Origin: DAOVRL01 sp964459805
GTDB lineage: Bacteria > Planctomycetota > Phycisphaerae > Sedimentisphaerales > Anaerobacaceae
Reading direction: 5' to 3'
NCBI GenBank assembly: GCA_964459805.1
Contig: CAYWOD010000090.1
Span: 1 to 13,524 of the forward strand
DNA: 13,524 nt
Below, in pieces: positions 1 through 7,518 of this stretch (its first letter is position 1; each line of letters begins with the position of its first letter). A program made the position numbers and the translations under genes. Under the pieces are notes generated by a model. The model did not search any database, was not told the origin of the DNA, and saw nothing but the letters and a program-made list of their open reading frames with translations.

Positions 1-8
1 TCCGAAGG

Positions 9-54
9 ATTTGGGGATGGTTGCACCGCTTTGCGAGTTTTGCCATCCCCAAGT
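9..54. repeat. Inverted repeat / stem-loop of unknown role
   Basis: The arms TTGGGGATGG (11-20) and CCATCCCCAA (43-52) are perfectly complementary over 10 bp. They can be extended by a T-G and an A-T pair to about 12 bp, with a loop of about 22 bases. No T-run follows on either strand, so it is not a standard intrinsic terminator. It could be the end of an upstream unit, a protein-binding palindrome or a repeat; the sequence does not decide. Confidence 0.5.
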
Positions 55-160
55 TGCGCTCGAGGCTGCCCCCCAGAATTGAACCGTGCCAAAATTTGAC
101 AACATATCCGCGTAGAATCGCCGAATTTCCTGCAAAAAACCCCGAAACCAACGTAACTTA

Positions 161-188
161 TTGATTCCAAGCCCGTTTATATTATAAT
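161..188 (+). promoter_or_regulatory. Candidate sigma70-type promoter of the export operon
   Basis: TTGATT at 161-166 (four of six consensus bases) is followed after 16 bases by a perfect TATAAT at 183-188, inside an A/T-rich stretch of otherwise GC-rich DNA. Transcription would start near 195, giving a 5' leader of about 190 bases before the first gene at 388. No operator repeat and no adjacent regulator gene is visible in the window. Confidence 0.55.
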
Positions 189-373
189 AGAAGCTCTTTG
201 TGCCGCTCGTGGCGATCTCTAAGATAAGCTCTCACGATCAACCTGGCCTCACAACGGCAGGCGAGTCGTTAGATTATTTTTCGCCGAGCAAGGGCAAGAA
301 ACTCCCGGCTTGGGCGTCTATTACATAGATTGGTTGCCCCAAAAGCCGTATGTTGACGGGGATTTGTTCTAAT

Positions 374-380
374 GGAAAGG
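374..380 (+). promoter_or_regulatory. Ribosome binding site fixing the GTG start at 388
   Basis: GGAAAGG lies 7 bases before GTG 388. The nearby ATG at 372 is out of frame with the adaptor gene, so this Shine-Dalgarno sequence supports GTG as the true start. Confidence 0.6.
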
Positions 381-387
381 GCTTAAC

Positions 388-1800
388 GTGAAAAAACCGC
401 GCATCGTCATCATAACGGTCATCGTTACCTTGCTCGTCGCCTCCGTCGCCGCAATACTCATAAAGGCCAAGCTCTATTCCTCCGCCAAGCCCACAACGGT
501 CCGCACTGCCAAACCCACACGAGGCCGGCTCATCGAGTTTGTCAGCGCGCCCGGAGAAATCGAGCCACAAACAAAAGTCGAAATAAGCGCCAAAATCTCC
601 GCACGCATCGTGGAGCTGCCATACGACGAAGGTGATGCCGTAACCGCCGGCGACCCCAGCGCCGACCCGCCTGTACCCCCCTCCGTCCTGCTCCGCCTCG
701 ATTCCAAGGACCTCGAAAGTCAATTGCTCTCCGCCGATGCCACCCGCGCTGCACAGGCCGCTCAGATCGAGGTCGAAAAGGCCAGAATCGCCGGCCAGAA
801 GGCAAGCCTCGAAGGCCTCGAGGCATCCCTCAAGCAGGCCCAACGCGACCTTGAACGACAGCAGAAGCTCCTCGAAACCCAGGACATCAGCCAGTCCGCA
901 TTCGACCAGGCCAAGCTGAGCCTCGACGAGTTCAATTCGCAGTACCTCGCCGCGCAGCATAGCCTCATGGCCGCTCAGCTCAACCTCACCGTCCTGAATC
1001 ATAACCTCGAAGCCGCCGACGCCAGAATCACACAGGCAAAAGAGGCCCTCGGCTACACTACAATCACATCACCCATCGACGGAGTCGTTACACGAATCAA
1101 CGCCGAAGTCGGCGAGCTCGTCATTACCGGAACTATGAACAACCCCGGAACTGTCATTATGGAAGTCGGCGACCTCTCCCAGATGCTCCTCGTCGCACAG
1201 GTCGATGAGGCCGACGTCGGAAAACTCCGCGTCGCGCAGGCCGCCAGAGCGCATATCCAGGCCTGGCCCGATAAGGTCTTCCCCGGAACGGTACGCGCGA
1301 TCGCACTGAGCAACCGGAGAGGACTTCAGGGATCGAAGTACTACGAAGCCGAGATATTGCTACTGGACCCCAACGAGCAGATATTCACCGGCATGACCGC
1401 AGACGTGGACATCGAAGTCGCCGACCACAAGGATGTCCTGATCCTACCAAGCCAGGCCGTCCTCGGACGAAAAGTCGATGAACTGCCTATTAATATCAGG
1501 GATAAGCTGACTGAGGACGAAAAGCAAAAAACATTTGCCACGGTGGTCTTTTGCTACAATGATGGCAAGGCGCTCATCACCCCCGTCAAGATCGGCCCCA
1601 GCAACCCGACACACACGGTGATCGAGGCCGGCGTCACCGAGGGCGACCAAATCGTGGTCGGACCCTATAAGGAACTCGAGAAGCTCAAGCACGAGCAGCT
1701 CATCAAGGACGAACGCGAGGTCAAAGCCGAGCAAGAGGCCAAAAAGAAAAAGGCGGGTGCCAACGCCGGGAACGACGGGACCGATGTCAACAAACTCTGA
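388..1800 (+). CDS. MacA/HlyD-like periplasmic adaptor (membrane fusion protein)
   Basis: This 470-residue adaptor bridges an inner-membrane ABC exporter and a TolC-type outer-membrane channel. Residues 7-26 form one N-terminal membrane anchor. Residues 51-105 and 222-262 are the two halves of the lipoyl (barrel-sandwich) domain, the second carrying 'ITSPIDGVVTRI'. Between them is a coiled-coil hairpin (about 108-220). Its tip contains R157-x3-L161-x6-S168, the spacing of the TolC-docking motif known from AcrA/MacA adaptors. Residues 265-345 look like the beta-barrel domain and 346-430 the membrane-proximal domain; the tail is Lys/Glu-rich. Two oddities: a proline-rich insertion (about 89-99) in the first lipoyl half, and an extra loop (about 361-382) in the membrane-proximal domain. 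The GTG start has a GGAAAGG site 7 bases upstream. The end overlaps the ATPase gene by 17 bases. The transported substrate cannot be read from the sequence. Confidence 0.92.
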   Translation: MKKPRIVIITVIVTLLVASVAAILIKAKLYSSAKPTTVRTAKPTRGRLIEFVSAPGEIEPQTKVEISAKISARIVELPYDEGDAVTAGDPSADPPVPPSVLLRLDSKDLESQLLSADATRAAQAAQIEVEKARIAGQKASLEGLEASLKQAQRDLERQQKLLETQDISQSAFDQAKLSLDEFNSQYLAAQHSLMAAQLNLTVLNHNLEAADARITQAKEALGYTTITSPIDGVVTRINAEVGELVITGTMNNPGTVIMEVGDLSQMLLVAQVDEADVGKLRVAQAARAHIQAWPDKVFPGTVRAIALSNRRGLQGSKYYEAEILLLDPNEQIFTGMTADVDIEVADHKDVLILPSQAVLGRKVDELPINIRDKLTEDEKQKTFATVVFCYNDGKALITPVKIGPSNPTHTVIEAGVTEGDQIVVGPYKELEKLKHEQLIKDEREVKAEQEAKKKKAGANAGNDGTDVNKL

Positions 1801-2539
1801 TAGAGTCATCATCAGGCTCGAAAAAGTCACACGCATCTACAAGGTGGGCGTCGAATCCATTCATGCGCTCGACGGCGTCGATCTGGAGCTGCGCGGGAAC
1901 GAGTATGTGGCCGTGATGGGACCCTCCGGCTCCGGCAAGAGCACGCTCATGAACATCTTGGGTTGTCTCGACCGCCCCACCGGCGGAACCTACCGCCTCG
2001 ATGGTCGCGACACCACCGGCCTCAGTGCCGGGGCTCTGGCCCGAATCCGCAACAGACAAATCGGCTTTGTCTTTCAGTCTTTCGAGCTGCTCGGGCGCTC
2101 CAGCGCACTCAAGAATGTCGAGATGCCGCTGATCTACTCCCGCGACGGCTGGTGGTCACGCCGAAAACGCGCCAGGCAGATGCTCGAGCGAGTCGGTCTC
2201 GCTGACCGAATCAAACACCGGCCCAACCAGCTCTCCGGCGGCGAAAAGCAAAGGGTCGCCATCGCACGCGCTATGGTCTGTGCTCCGAGCATCCTGCTCG
2301 CAGACGAGCCCACAGGAAACCTCGATAGCAAAACCAGCGAGGGCATCCTCACCCTCTTCGACCAGCTACACAGCGAAGGCCAGACCATTATCCTGGTCAC
2401 CCACGAAGAGCACGTCGCTCGCCACGCCGGTAGAATCATCCGCATGACCGATGGACGAATCTTCACCGACATGTCTTTCGAACAAGACCACGCCAATCGA
2501 GCAGCATTAAACACCCATTTCGGGGAGGTCTCCAAATGA
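1784..2539 (+). CDS. ABC exporter ATPase, MacB/LolD type
   Basis: This 251-residue ATPase powers the permease encoded next. All nucleotide-binding motifs are intact: Walker A GPSGSGKST (46-54), Q-loop Gln98, signature LSGGEKQR (150-157), Walker B ILLADEP with catalytic Glu175, D-loop NLD (179-181) and switch His207 in VTHE. The motifs and length match the LolD/MacB/YknY family of ATPases that work with FtsX-like permeases. ATG 1784 is chosen because it lies just before the adaptor stop (17-base overlap) with GGGAA upstream. An in-frame GTG at 1757 would add nine Gly/Pro-rich residues and is less likely. E. coli MacB has this domain fused to its permease; here it is a separate protein. It ends in an ATGA overlap with the permease gene, which implies translational coupling. 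Confidence 0.95.
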   Translation: MSTNSDRVIIRLEKVTRIYKVGVESIHALDGVDLELRGNEYVAVMGPSGSGKSTLMNILGCLDRPTGGTYRLDGRDTTGLSAGALARIRNRQIGFVFQSFELLGRSSALKNVEMPLIYSRDGWWSRRKRARQMLERVGLADRIKHRPNQLSGGEKQRVAIARAMVCAPSILLADEPTGNLDSKTSEGILTLFDQLHSEGQTIILVTHEEHVARHAGRIIRMTDGRIFTDMSFEQDHANRAALNTHFGEVSK

Positions 2540-3798
2540 AAGCGATCTTGACCGCACCGCTGCTGTTCTTGCGACTGCTCTACCAAAGCGTCTATCTCGC
2601 CCTCGGTCAGATCTGGGCCAACAAAACACGCTCCGTTCTCACGACCATCGGCATCATTATCGGCGTCGCATCCGTCACCGCCGTCATCGCCGCCCTGACC
2701 GGACTAAAGGCCAAGGTGCTCAGTGATTTTGAGTCATTGGGTACCAACAAGATATTTATTATCCCCCACTGGCCCAGAGAAGGGCGGTTCAAGCACTTCT
2801 CTTGGCGGTTGTTCCGTTTTCGGCCCCAGCAGTTTGAGGGCCTCCTCGAGCGTTGCCCGTCCTTGGCAGACTACACCCTGATAACCGAAAGGACCCAGAC
2901 GATCCGTTACGGCGTCCACAGCATCGACGGCGCTCGCGTGTACGGAATCAACCCTTCATGGCACCGAATCGAGAATCGGTCCGTCATTATGGGCAGGCCC
3001 TTCACCCTGACCGACGAGGAAAACAGTTGGCAGGTCTGTCTGATCACCCCGAGCGTCCGGGATCAGCTCAGGCTCGACCGCAACTGCGTCGGCAAACGTA
3101 TTGTCGTCGGCGAACGCAGTTTTAGCGTAGTCGGAGTCGTGGAAAAACGCGTGGAGTCCGGCATGTTTGGCCAGATGGGCGCCTCCGAAGAGGTCTTCAT
3201 CCCATTTCCCACTGCCTGGAAACTATGGGACCCCTGGATCTATGCCATCGCCAGTTGCCGTAAACCCGAGCTTTCGGAAGAAGCAAAGGCCGAACTGCGA
3301 TTCTTCCTCCGACAAGCCCGGCGCCTCAAACCGGGCGATCCGGATACCTTCCGAATGGAGGTTATCGAGGAGTACCTCAAGACGTTCAACAAGATCGCCT
3401 TGGGCATCACCGCTGTCGCAGGCGGCGTGGTCGGAATCTCCTTGCTCGTCGGCGGCGTGGGAATTATGAACATCATGCTCGTCTCAATCTCCGAACGCAC
3501 CCGCGAGATCGGCCTGCGCAAAGCCGTAGGGGCGCGCCCATCCGCCATCCTCCTCCAGTTTCTCATCGAGGCTATCGTGCTATGCCTCTTTGGCGGCTTG
3601 GTCGGCGCCGCCTTCGGACAATTACTCACGACAATGATTGCAAAAATCCCGCACGCCAATCTTGGTATGGCGCATATTCCACTGTGGGCGCTGGGCATGT
3701 CGTTTGGCTTTGCCGCCGCCGTCGGCGTCTTCTTTGGTATGTTCCCGGCCATCAAGGCTGCCAGACTCGACCCTATTGAGGCACTAAGACATGAATAA
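2536..3798 (+). CDS. MacB/FtsX-type ABC permease
   Basis: This 420-residue membrane protein has the four-helix MacB/LolC layout. The first helix (about 33-56) carries the family-typical 'TTIGIIIGVASV'. A periplasmic domain of about 230 residues follows (about 57-285), then three C-terminal helices (about 288-318, 338-366, 384-406). The cytoplasmic coupling motif 'ISERTREIGLRKAVGA' (318-333) and the terminal 'AIKAARLDPIEALR' (405-418) are strongly conserved in the FtsX-like family. MacB-type machines do not pass substrate through the membrane helices; they are thought to drive periplasmic substrates into the TolC channel by mechanotransmission. The start has a strong GGGGAGG site (2522-2528) 7 bases upstream. 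The gene overlaps the ATPase by 4 bases and the outer-membrane channel gene by 8 bases. LolCE-type lipoprotein transport is an alternative, but the adaptor and TolC partners make export more likely. Confidence 0.93.
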   Translation: MKAILTAPLLFLRLLYQSVYLALGQIWANKTRSVLTTIGIIIGVASVTAVIAALTGLKAKVLSDFESLGTNKIFIIPHWPREGRFKHFSWRLFRFRPQQFEGLLERCPSLADYTLITERTQTIRYGVHSIDGARVYGINPSWHRIENRSVIMGRPFTLTDEENSWQVCLITPSVRDQLRLDRNCVGKRIVVGERSFSVVGVVEKRVESGMFGQMGASEEVFIPFPTAWKLWDPWIYAIASCRKPELSEEAKAELRFFLRQARRLKPGDPDTFRMEVIEEYLKTFNKIALGITAVAGGVVGISLLVGGVGIMNIMLVSISERTREIGLRKAVGARPSAILLQFLIEAIVLCLFGGLVGAAFGQLLTTMIAKIPHANLGMAHIPLWALGMSFGFAAAVGVFFGMFPAIKAARLDPIEALRHE

Positions 3799-5527
3799 CA
3801 GATCCCATAAAAAACTCCATTCCCGCGAAAGGCACACCGCAGAACACGGACGAAAGCCCCGATGTCCGCTTATTACGTTGGCTCTTTTGCTGCCTTGTGC
3901 GCTTATAGTTAGTGCGCTTCTATCGTTAGCCGGCTGCGAGACCGCCCCGGGCGACGAAGATTTCTACGAGCTGAAAGTCCCGCCGCAGAAGCTCCGCCAA
4001 ATAGAGCCTCTCGACTTAAGACCTGCCAAAGTCCGCCGGCAAGACCAGCTCGACCCCAACCGGCCGGACCCTAATCAGCCTCCACCCGCCGAGCTTGAGC
4101 TTACACTTGAGCAGTGCCGTGCCCTCGCACTCGAAAACAACCTTGACCTGAAGGTCCAACTGATAAATCCCGCCATCGCCGCCGAAAGAATCAGCGAAGA
4201 AGAGGCAAAATTCGAGGCCGCAATCTTCTCGAATCTCACCTATACAAGAACCGACACCCCGGTATCCACAAAATTGGCGGGCTCACAGGTGGATTATGGC
4301 ACTGCCGATCTCGGTGTCCAGGTCCCTTTACGCACCGGCGGAACTCTCACATTTGACTTGGTGGACAGACGGGCCAAAACGGATACCGCCTTCTCGGCGT
4401 TCAGCGAAACGCTCAACCCCGAATACACCTCCGATATGTCACTCTCGCTGAGCCAGCCCCTACTCCGCGGCGCCGGCACTCGGGCCAATACTCACGCCAT
4501 TCGCCTCGCCCGCTACGACCGCCAGATAACCGACGCCGCAACAAAACTCGAAGTCATAAAGGTCATTGCCGCCGTTGACCGCCTCTATTGGCGACTCTAC
4601 GCCGCCAGACGCCAGCTCGAACTCCGAAAAGAGGAATACGAACTCGCAAACAAACAGCTCGACCAGGCCCGGCGATTCGTCAACCAGGGCGAAAGAGCCC
4701 AGGTCGAGATCGTCCGAGCAGAGGCCGGAGTCGCACAAAAACTCGAAGCCATAATAGTCGCCGAGAACAGCCTGCGCGACAGACAGCGCGACATCAAGCG
4801 TGCGCTAAATAAAGCCGGTATGGAAATGCAGACCAACACCGTCTTGATACCCGCCACTCAGCCCGACCCCGTCCACTACGAATTAAAAAAGGAAAACCTC
4901 GTAAAAACTGCTCTTGGTAGTCGTATGGAAATGCTCGAATTGGAGCTGCAAATCGCCCAGGACATAAGCACTGTTGACTACATGCGCAACCAGGCACTGC
5001 CGCTAATCACTATGGACTACGCCTACAACATCAACGGTCTCGGCGCCACACGCAGCGACTCATTTGACCTGCTTTTTGACAAGCGCTTTGAGGACCATCG
5101 CTTCGGCCTGCAGATGCTCGTCCCGCTCGGAAACCAGGCCGCAAAAAGCCGCCTGCGACAGGCCTTCTACCAGCGCCGCCAGCGACTCGCCTCACGTGAA
5201 AGCCGCAAGGCCATGATCGAGCTCGAAGTCCTAAACGCAATAGACCAGCTCGAGGCCAACTGGCAGCGCATCCTCGCCTCCAGGCAAAGGACAATACTCG
5301 ACGGCAGACTATACGAAGCCGAAAAGCGACAATACGAGATCGGCCTGCGCACAACCACCGACGTGCTGCAGGCACAGACAACCTTTGCAGACGCCCAAAG
5401 TGCCGAAATCCTCGCACTCGCAGAGTACCAGATTGCCCTCGTCGATGTGGCCTACGCCACAGGGACCCTGCTCGGCGCCGCAAAAGTCCAGTGGACGCCA
5501 ATCATCCCCCAAACCGCCGGCGATTAA
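3791..5527 (+). CDS. TolC/OprM-like outer-membrane efflux lipoprotein
   Basis: This 578-residue protein would form the outer-membrane channel of the system. A long basic N-region (1-28) precedes a hydrophobic stretch (28-48) ending in the lipobox LAGC, with Cys49 as the lipidated residue, so it is probably an OprM-type lipoprotein. A proline-rich linker (about 91-99) follows. Two outer-membrane-efflux repeats then occupy about 103-345 and 365-565. Typical sites are 'LSQPLLRGAG' (220-229), 'VNQGERAQVEIVRAEAGVAQ' (297-316) and 'EIGLRTTTDVLQAQ' (516-529), the last being the classic TolC helix motif. The ATG overlaps the permease stop by 8 bases, with GAGG at 3778-3781. The signal sequence starts unusually far in. 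The only Met before the hydrophobic segment is the first, so no shorter ATG start exists. Confidence 0.92.
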   Translation: MNNRSHKKLHSRERHTAEHGRKPRCPLITLALLLPCALIVSALLSLAGCETAPGDEDFYELKVPPQKLRQIEPLDLRPAKVRRQDQLDPNRPDPNQPPPAELELTLEQCRALALENNLDLKVQLINPAIAAERISEEEAKFEAAIFSNLTYTRTDTPVSTKLAGSQVDYGTADLGVQVPLRTGGTLTFDLVDRRAKTDTAFSAFSETLNPEYTSDMSLSLSQPLLRGAGTRANTHAIRLARYDRQITDAATKLEVIKVIAAVDRLYWRLYAARRQLELRKEEYELANKQLDQARRFVNQGERAQVEIVRAEAGVAQKLEAIIVAENSLRDRQRDIKRALNKAGMEMQTNTVLIPATQPDPVHYELKKENLVKTALGSRMEMLELELQIAQDISTVDYMRNQALPLITMDYAYNINGLGATRSDSFDLLFDKRFEDHRFGLQMLVPLGNQAAKSRLRQAFYQRRQRLASRESRKAMIELEVLNAIDQLEANWQRILASRQRTILDGRLYEAEKRQYEIGLRTTTDVLQAQTTFADAQSAEILALAEYQIALVDVAYATGTLLGAAKVQWTPIIPQTAGD

Positions 5528-5825
5528 TACTGGCAACCGTCGATCGAGTGTCCTGAAACTGGCAAAATGCCGGCTTTGGGGGCAGATCTACCGATTCTGG
5601 TCAAAAAAAGGGTTCCTCCGCTTAATGCGTAGGTGGCCTGACAAACCAGGCCCCCGGACTTGGCTGGAGAGAAAAATCGTTTGGGCAGAGGCTTAAATTT
5701 GGGGCACAGGGGGGAAATTTGTGCCTCTGGGGCCCCGAACGATTTTTCTCGGTCATACGATACGCCAATCTCACCTATCCATTTCCCGGATGAACAAAAA
5801 AAAGCTCGAGCGAAAGCCAAAGTTA
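5528..5825. other. Intergenic region between export operon and DUF1549 cassette
   Basis: No gene is supported here. Besides the large stem-loop at 5669-5750 there is a small perfect hairpin, GGCCTG (5635-5640) with CAGGCC (5647-5652), loop of six bases, 16 bases before it. The remainder up to the promoter at 5826 is A-rich and shows no further structure that I can support. Confidence 0.6.
5669..5750. terminator. Large stem-loop, probable (bidirectional) intrinsic terminator
   Basis: GAGAAAAATCGTT (5669-5681) pairs perfectly with AACGATTTTTCTC (5738-5750). Inside this GGG pairs with CCC, then CAGAGGC (5686-5692) with GCCTCTG (5723-5729), and AAATTT (5695-5700) with AAATTT (5715-5720). A four-base bulge (5730-5733) and a loop of G-runs (5701-5714) complete it. 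The GC-rich core is flanked by an A-run on the left and a T-run on the right, as in a terminator working in both directions. It lies 142 bases after the channel gene stop. Its near-perfect long arms would also fit a small palindromic repeat element. Confidence 0.6.
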
Positions 5826-5855
5826 TTGAAATCAGATGTGGTAATTTGGTACTAT
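5826..5855 (+). promoter_or_regulatory. Candidate promoter of the DUF1549/DUF1501/PPC unit
   Basis: TTGAAA (5826-5831) is followed after 18 bases by TACTAT (5850-5855), a reasonable sigma70-like pair. Transcription would start near 5862, giving a leader of about 26 bases. GGAGAG at 5873-5878 serves the first gene. It lies just downstream of the terminator-like stem-loop, which fits a separate transcription unit. Confidence 0.45.
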
Positions 5856-5887
5856 AGAACCTGTAACTTGCAGGAGAGTTGCGAAAC

Positions 5888-7468
5888 ATGATGAAAATAT
5901 CATTGATTTCGGCAGTCGTTTTCTTGGTGGTGCCGGTCACAACTGCGGCGCAGGCCCCTCGGGCCGCCGGTGCGGTGCTAAGGCCCTTCGAAACCAACGC
6001 GGTCCTGACGCCCCGAAACCGTATCGACGAGCTGGTTTTCGGCAGGTTGGAGCAGTTGGGCATTCAGCCCGCCAATATCTGCTCCGATGCCGTCTTTGTC
6101 CGACGCGCATATCTCGACGTCATTGGCACGCTCCCAACAGCCCAAGAGGCCAGAACCTTCATACTGGACCATAACTTGAACAAGCGCAGCGCCCTGATCA
6201 ATCGTCTGCTCAAACGCGACGAGTTTGCCGTTTACTGGGCGATGAAGTGGGGCGATCTCCTGCGGGTCAAGGCCGAGTTCCCCATCAATCTCTGGCCAAA
6301 TGCCGTGCAGGCGTATCATCGCTGGATTCGAACGAGTATCAAGGAGAATCTGCCTTATGACCGCTTCGTTCGGGAGCTGCTCACGGCCAATGGCAGCAAT
6401 TTTCGCGTGCCCCAGGTCAACTTCTACCGCGCCGTCCAGAGCAAGCAGCCGCAGGCCATCGCCCAGGCAGTGGCGCTGACATTCATGGGGACCAGGGCGG
6501 ACAACTGGGACCAGGACCGCCTCTTGGGAATGGCGGCGTTCTTCTCGAAGATCGCCTACAAGTCCACCGCAGAATGGAAGGAAGAGATAGTCCGTTTCGA
6601 CCCGGACAAGGAAACCACGCACTCGGCGGTCTTCCCGGATGGGACCCCGGCCAACCTGTCGGCGGACAGGGATCCACGTGAGGTTTTTGCCGATTGGCTG
6701 ATTGCTCCAAAGAATCCCTGGTTCACACGCAACATCGCCAACCGCCTATGGTCCTGGCTGCTCGGACGCGGCATCATTCATGAGCCGGACGACATCCGCC
6801 CGGACAATCCGCCGACCAATCCCAAACTGCTCGCTTTCCTGGAACACGAGTTGGTCGCGGCCAACTATGACCTCAAGCACCTATACCGGTTGATTCTGAA
6901 CTCAAAAACCTATCAGCTTTCCTCCATTCCCAGGACCGACAAACCTGAGGGCGCGGCCAATTTCTCCCACTATCCGCTGCGCCGTCTGGAGGCGGAGGTG
7001 CTCATCGACGCCTTGTGCCAGATCACCGGGACGACGGAGAAGTATTCCAGCGCCATTCCGGAGCCGTTTACCTTCATTCCAGAAGAGCAACGCTCGATTG
7101 CCCTGGCCGACGGCAGCATCACCAGCTCCTTCCTCGAATTGTTCGGACGTCCGCCGCGCGACACCGGCCTGGAATCCGAACGCAACAACCGTCCTTCTGC
7201 AGCCCAACGCCTGCACATGCTAAACTCGAGTCATATCCAGCGAAAGATTGAACGCAGCGCCAAGCTTCGGCCACTGATGCAATCCAGGCGAAATCCGCGA
7301 CAGGTCGTCACCGGGCTCTACCTGACGATTCTTTCGCGTTTCCCCACCAGTGAAGAATTTGAGATCGTCCAGGCGTACTCGGCGCCGGGCGCCAAAAAAG
7401 GGCCACAGGCCGCGGTCGATCTCGCCTGGGCTTTAATCAACAGCGTCGAGTTCCTTCACCGGCATTGA
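5888..7468 (+). CDS. Secreted DUF1549/DUF1553 (PSCyt2/PSD1) protein lacking the CxxCH motif
   Basis: This is a 526-residue planctomycete-type protein of unknown biochemical function. A signal peptide (1-23, ending near TTA-AQA) is followed by the DUF1549 domain (about 45-240), recognised by 'IDELVFGRLEQLGIQP' and 'RRAYLDVIGTLPT'. The DUF1553 domain (about 262-520) shows 'RNIANRLWSWLLGRGI', 'LLAFLEHEL', 'YPLRRLEAEVLIDA' and 'RLHMLNSSHI'. Most relatives carry a CxxCH heme-like motif in DUF1549 and a CECER-like motif in DUF1553. Here the corresponding stretches read 'GTRADNWDQDRLLGMAAFF' (201-219) and 'TGLESER' (426-432). Only two cysteines remain (65, 377) and no N-terminal cytochrome domain is present. 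ATG 5888 is chosen over TTG 5879 because GGAGAG lies 9 bases upstream. The DUF1501 gene follows after 50 bases. Confidence 0.9.
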   Translation: MMKISLISAVVFLVVPVTTAAQAPRAAGAVLRPFETNAVLTPRNRIDELVFGRLEQLGIQPANICSDAVFVRRAYLDVIGTLPTAQEARTFILDHNLNKRSALINRLLKRDEFAVYWAMKWGDLLRVKAEFPINLWPNAVQAYHRWIRTSIKENLPYDRFVRELLTANGSNFRVPQVNFYRAVQSKQPQAIAQAVALTFMGTRADNWDQDRLLGMAAFFSKIAYKSTAEWKEEIVRFDPDKETTHSAVFPDGTPANLSADRDPREVFADWLIAPKNPWFTRNIANRLWSWLLGRGIIHEPDDIRPDNPPTNPKLLAFLEHELVAANYDLKHLYRLILNSKTYQLSSIPRTDKPEGAANFSHYPLRRLEAEVLIDALCQITGTTEKYSSAIPEPFTFIPEEQRSIALADGSITSSFLELFGRPPRDTGLESERNNRPSAAQRLHMLNSSHIQRKIERSAKLRPLMQSRRNPRQVVTGLYLTILSRFPTSEEFEIVQAYSAPGAKKGPQAAVDLAWALINSVEFLHRH

Positions 7469-7518
7469 CCCAAAGCCTCCAGGCCCCGGCACGTCCCAAT
7501 GAAAACGAAAGGCAGGTT

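Larger units (their letters stand above)
1..387. other. Non-coding upstream region of the export operon
   Basis: No convincing gene lies in these 387 bases. The stretch holds a perfect inverted repeat near the left edge, a sigma70-like promoter at 161-188 and a leader of about 190 bases ending in a good ribosome binding site at 374-380. A short TCGCC/GGCGA pairing (260-264 with 281-285) surrounds a T-rich stretch in the leader, but it is too weak to call an attenuator. I do not recognise a known riboswitch. Confidence 0.6.

Noticed and set aside
96..101. Perfect TTGACA -35-like box
   Set aside because: No -10 box lies at 16-18 bases; the nearest candidate, TAGAAT (113-118), is only 11 bases away.
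274..1002. 242-codon open frame on the minus strand
   Set aside because: It is antisense to the adaptor gene and its promoter leader; the translated sequence is low in complexity and matches no family I know.
5660..5857. 65-codon open frame in the intergenic region
   Set aside because: It reads straight through the large stem-loop and into the -10 region of the next promoter, with no ribosome binding site.
7465..7467. TTG start for the DUF1501 protein overlapping the previous stop
   Set aside because: No ribosome binding site precedes it, while ATG 7519 has AAAGG upstream and gives a usual Tat signal length.
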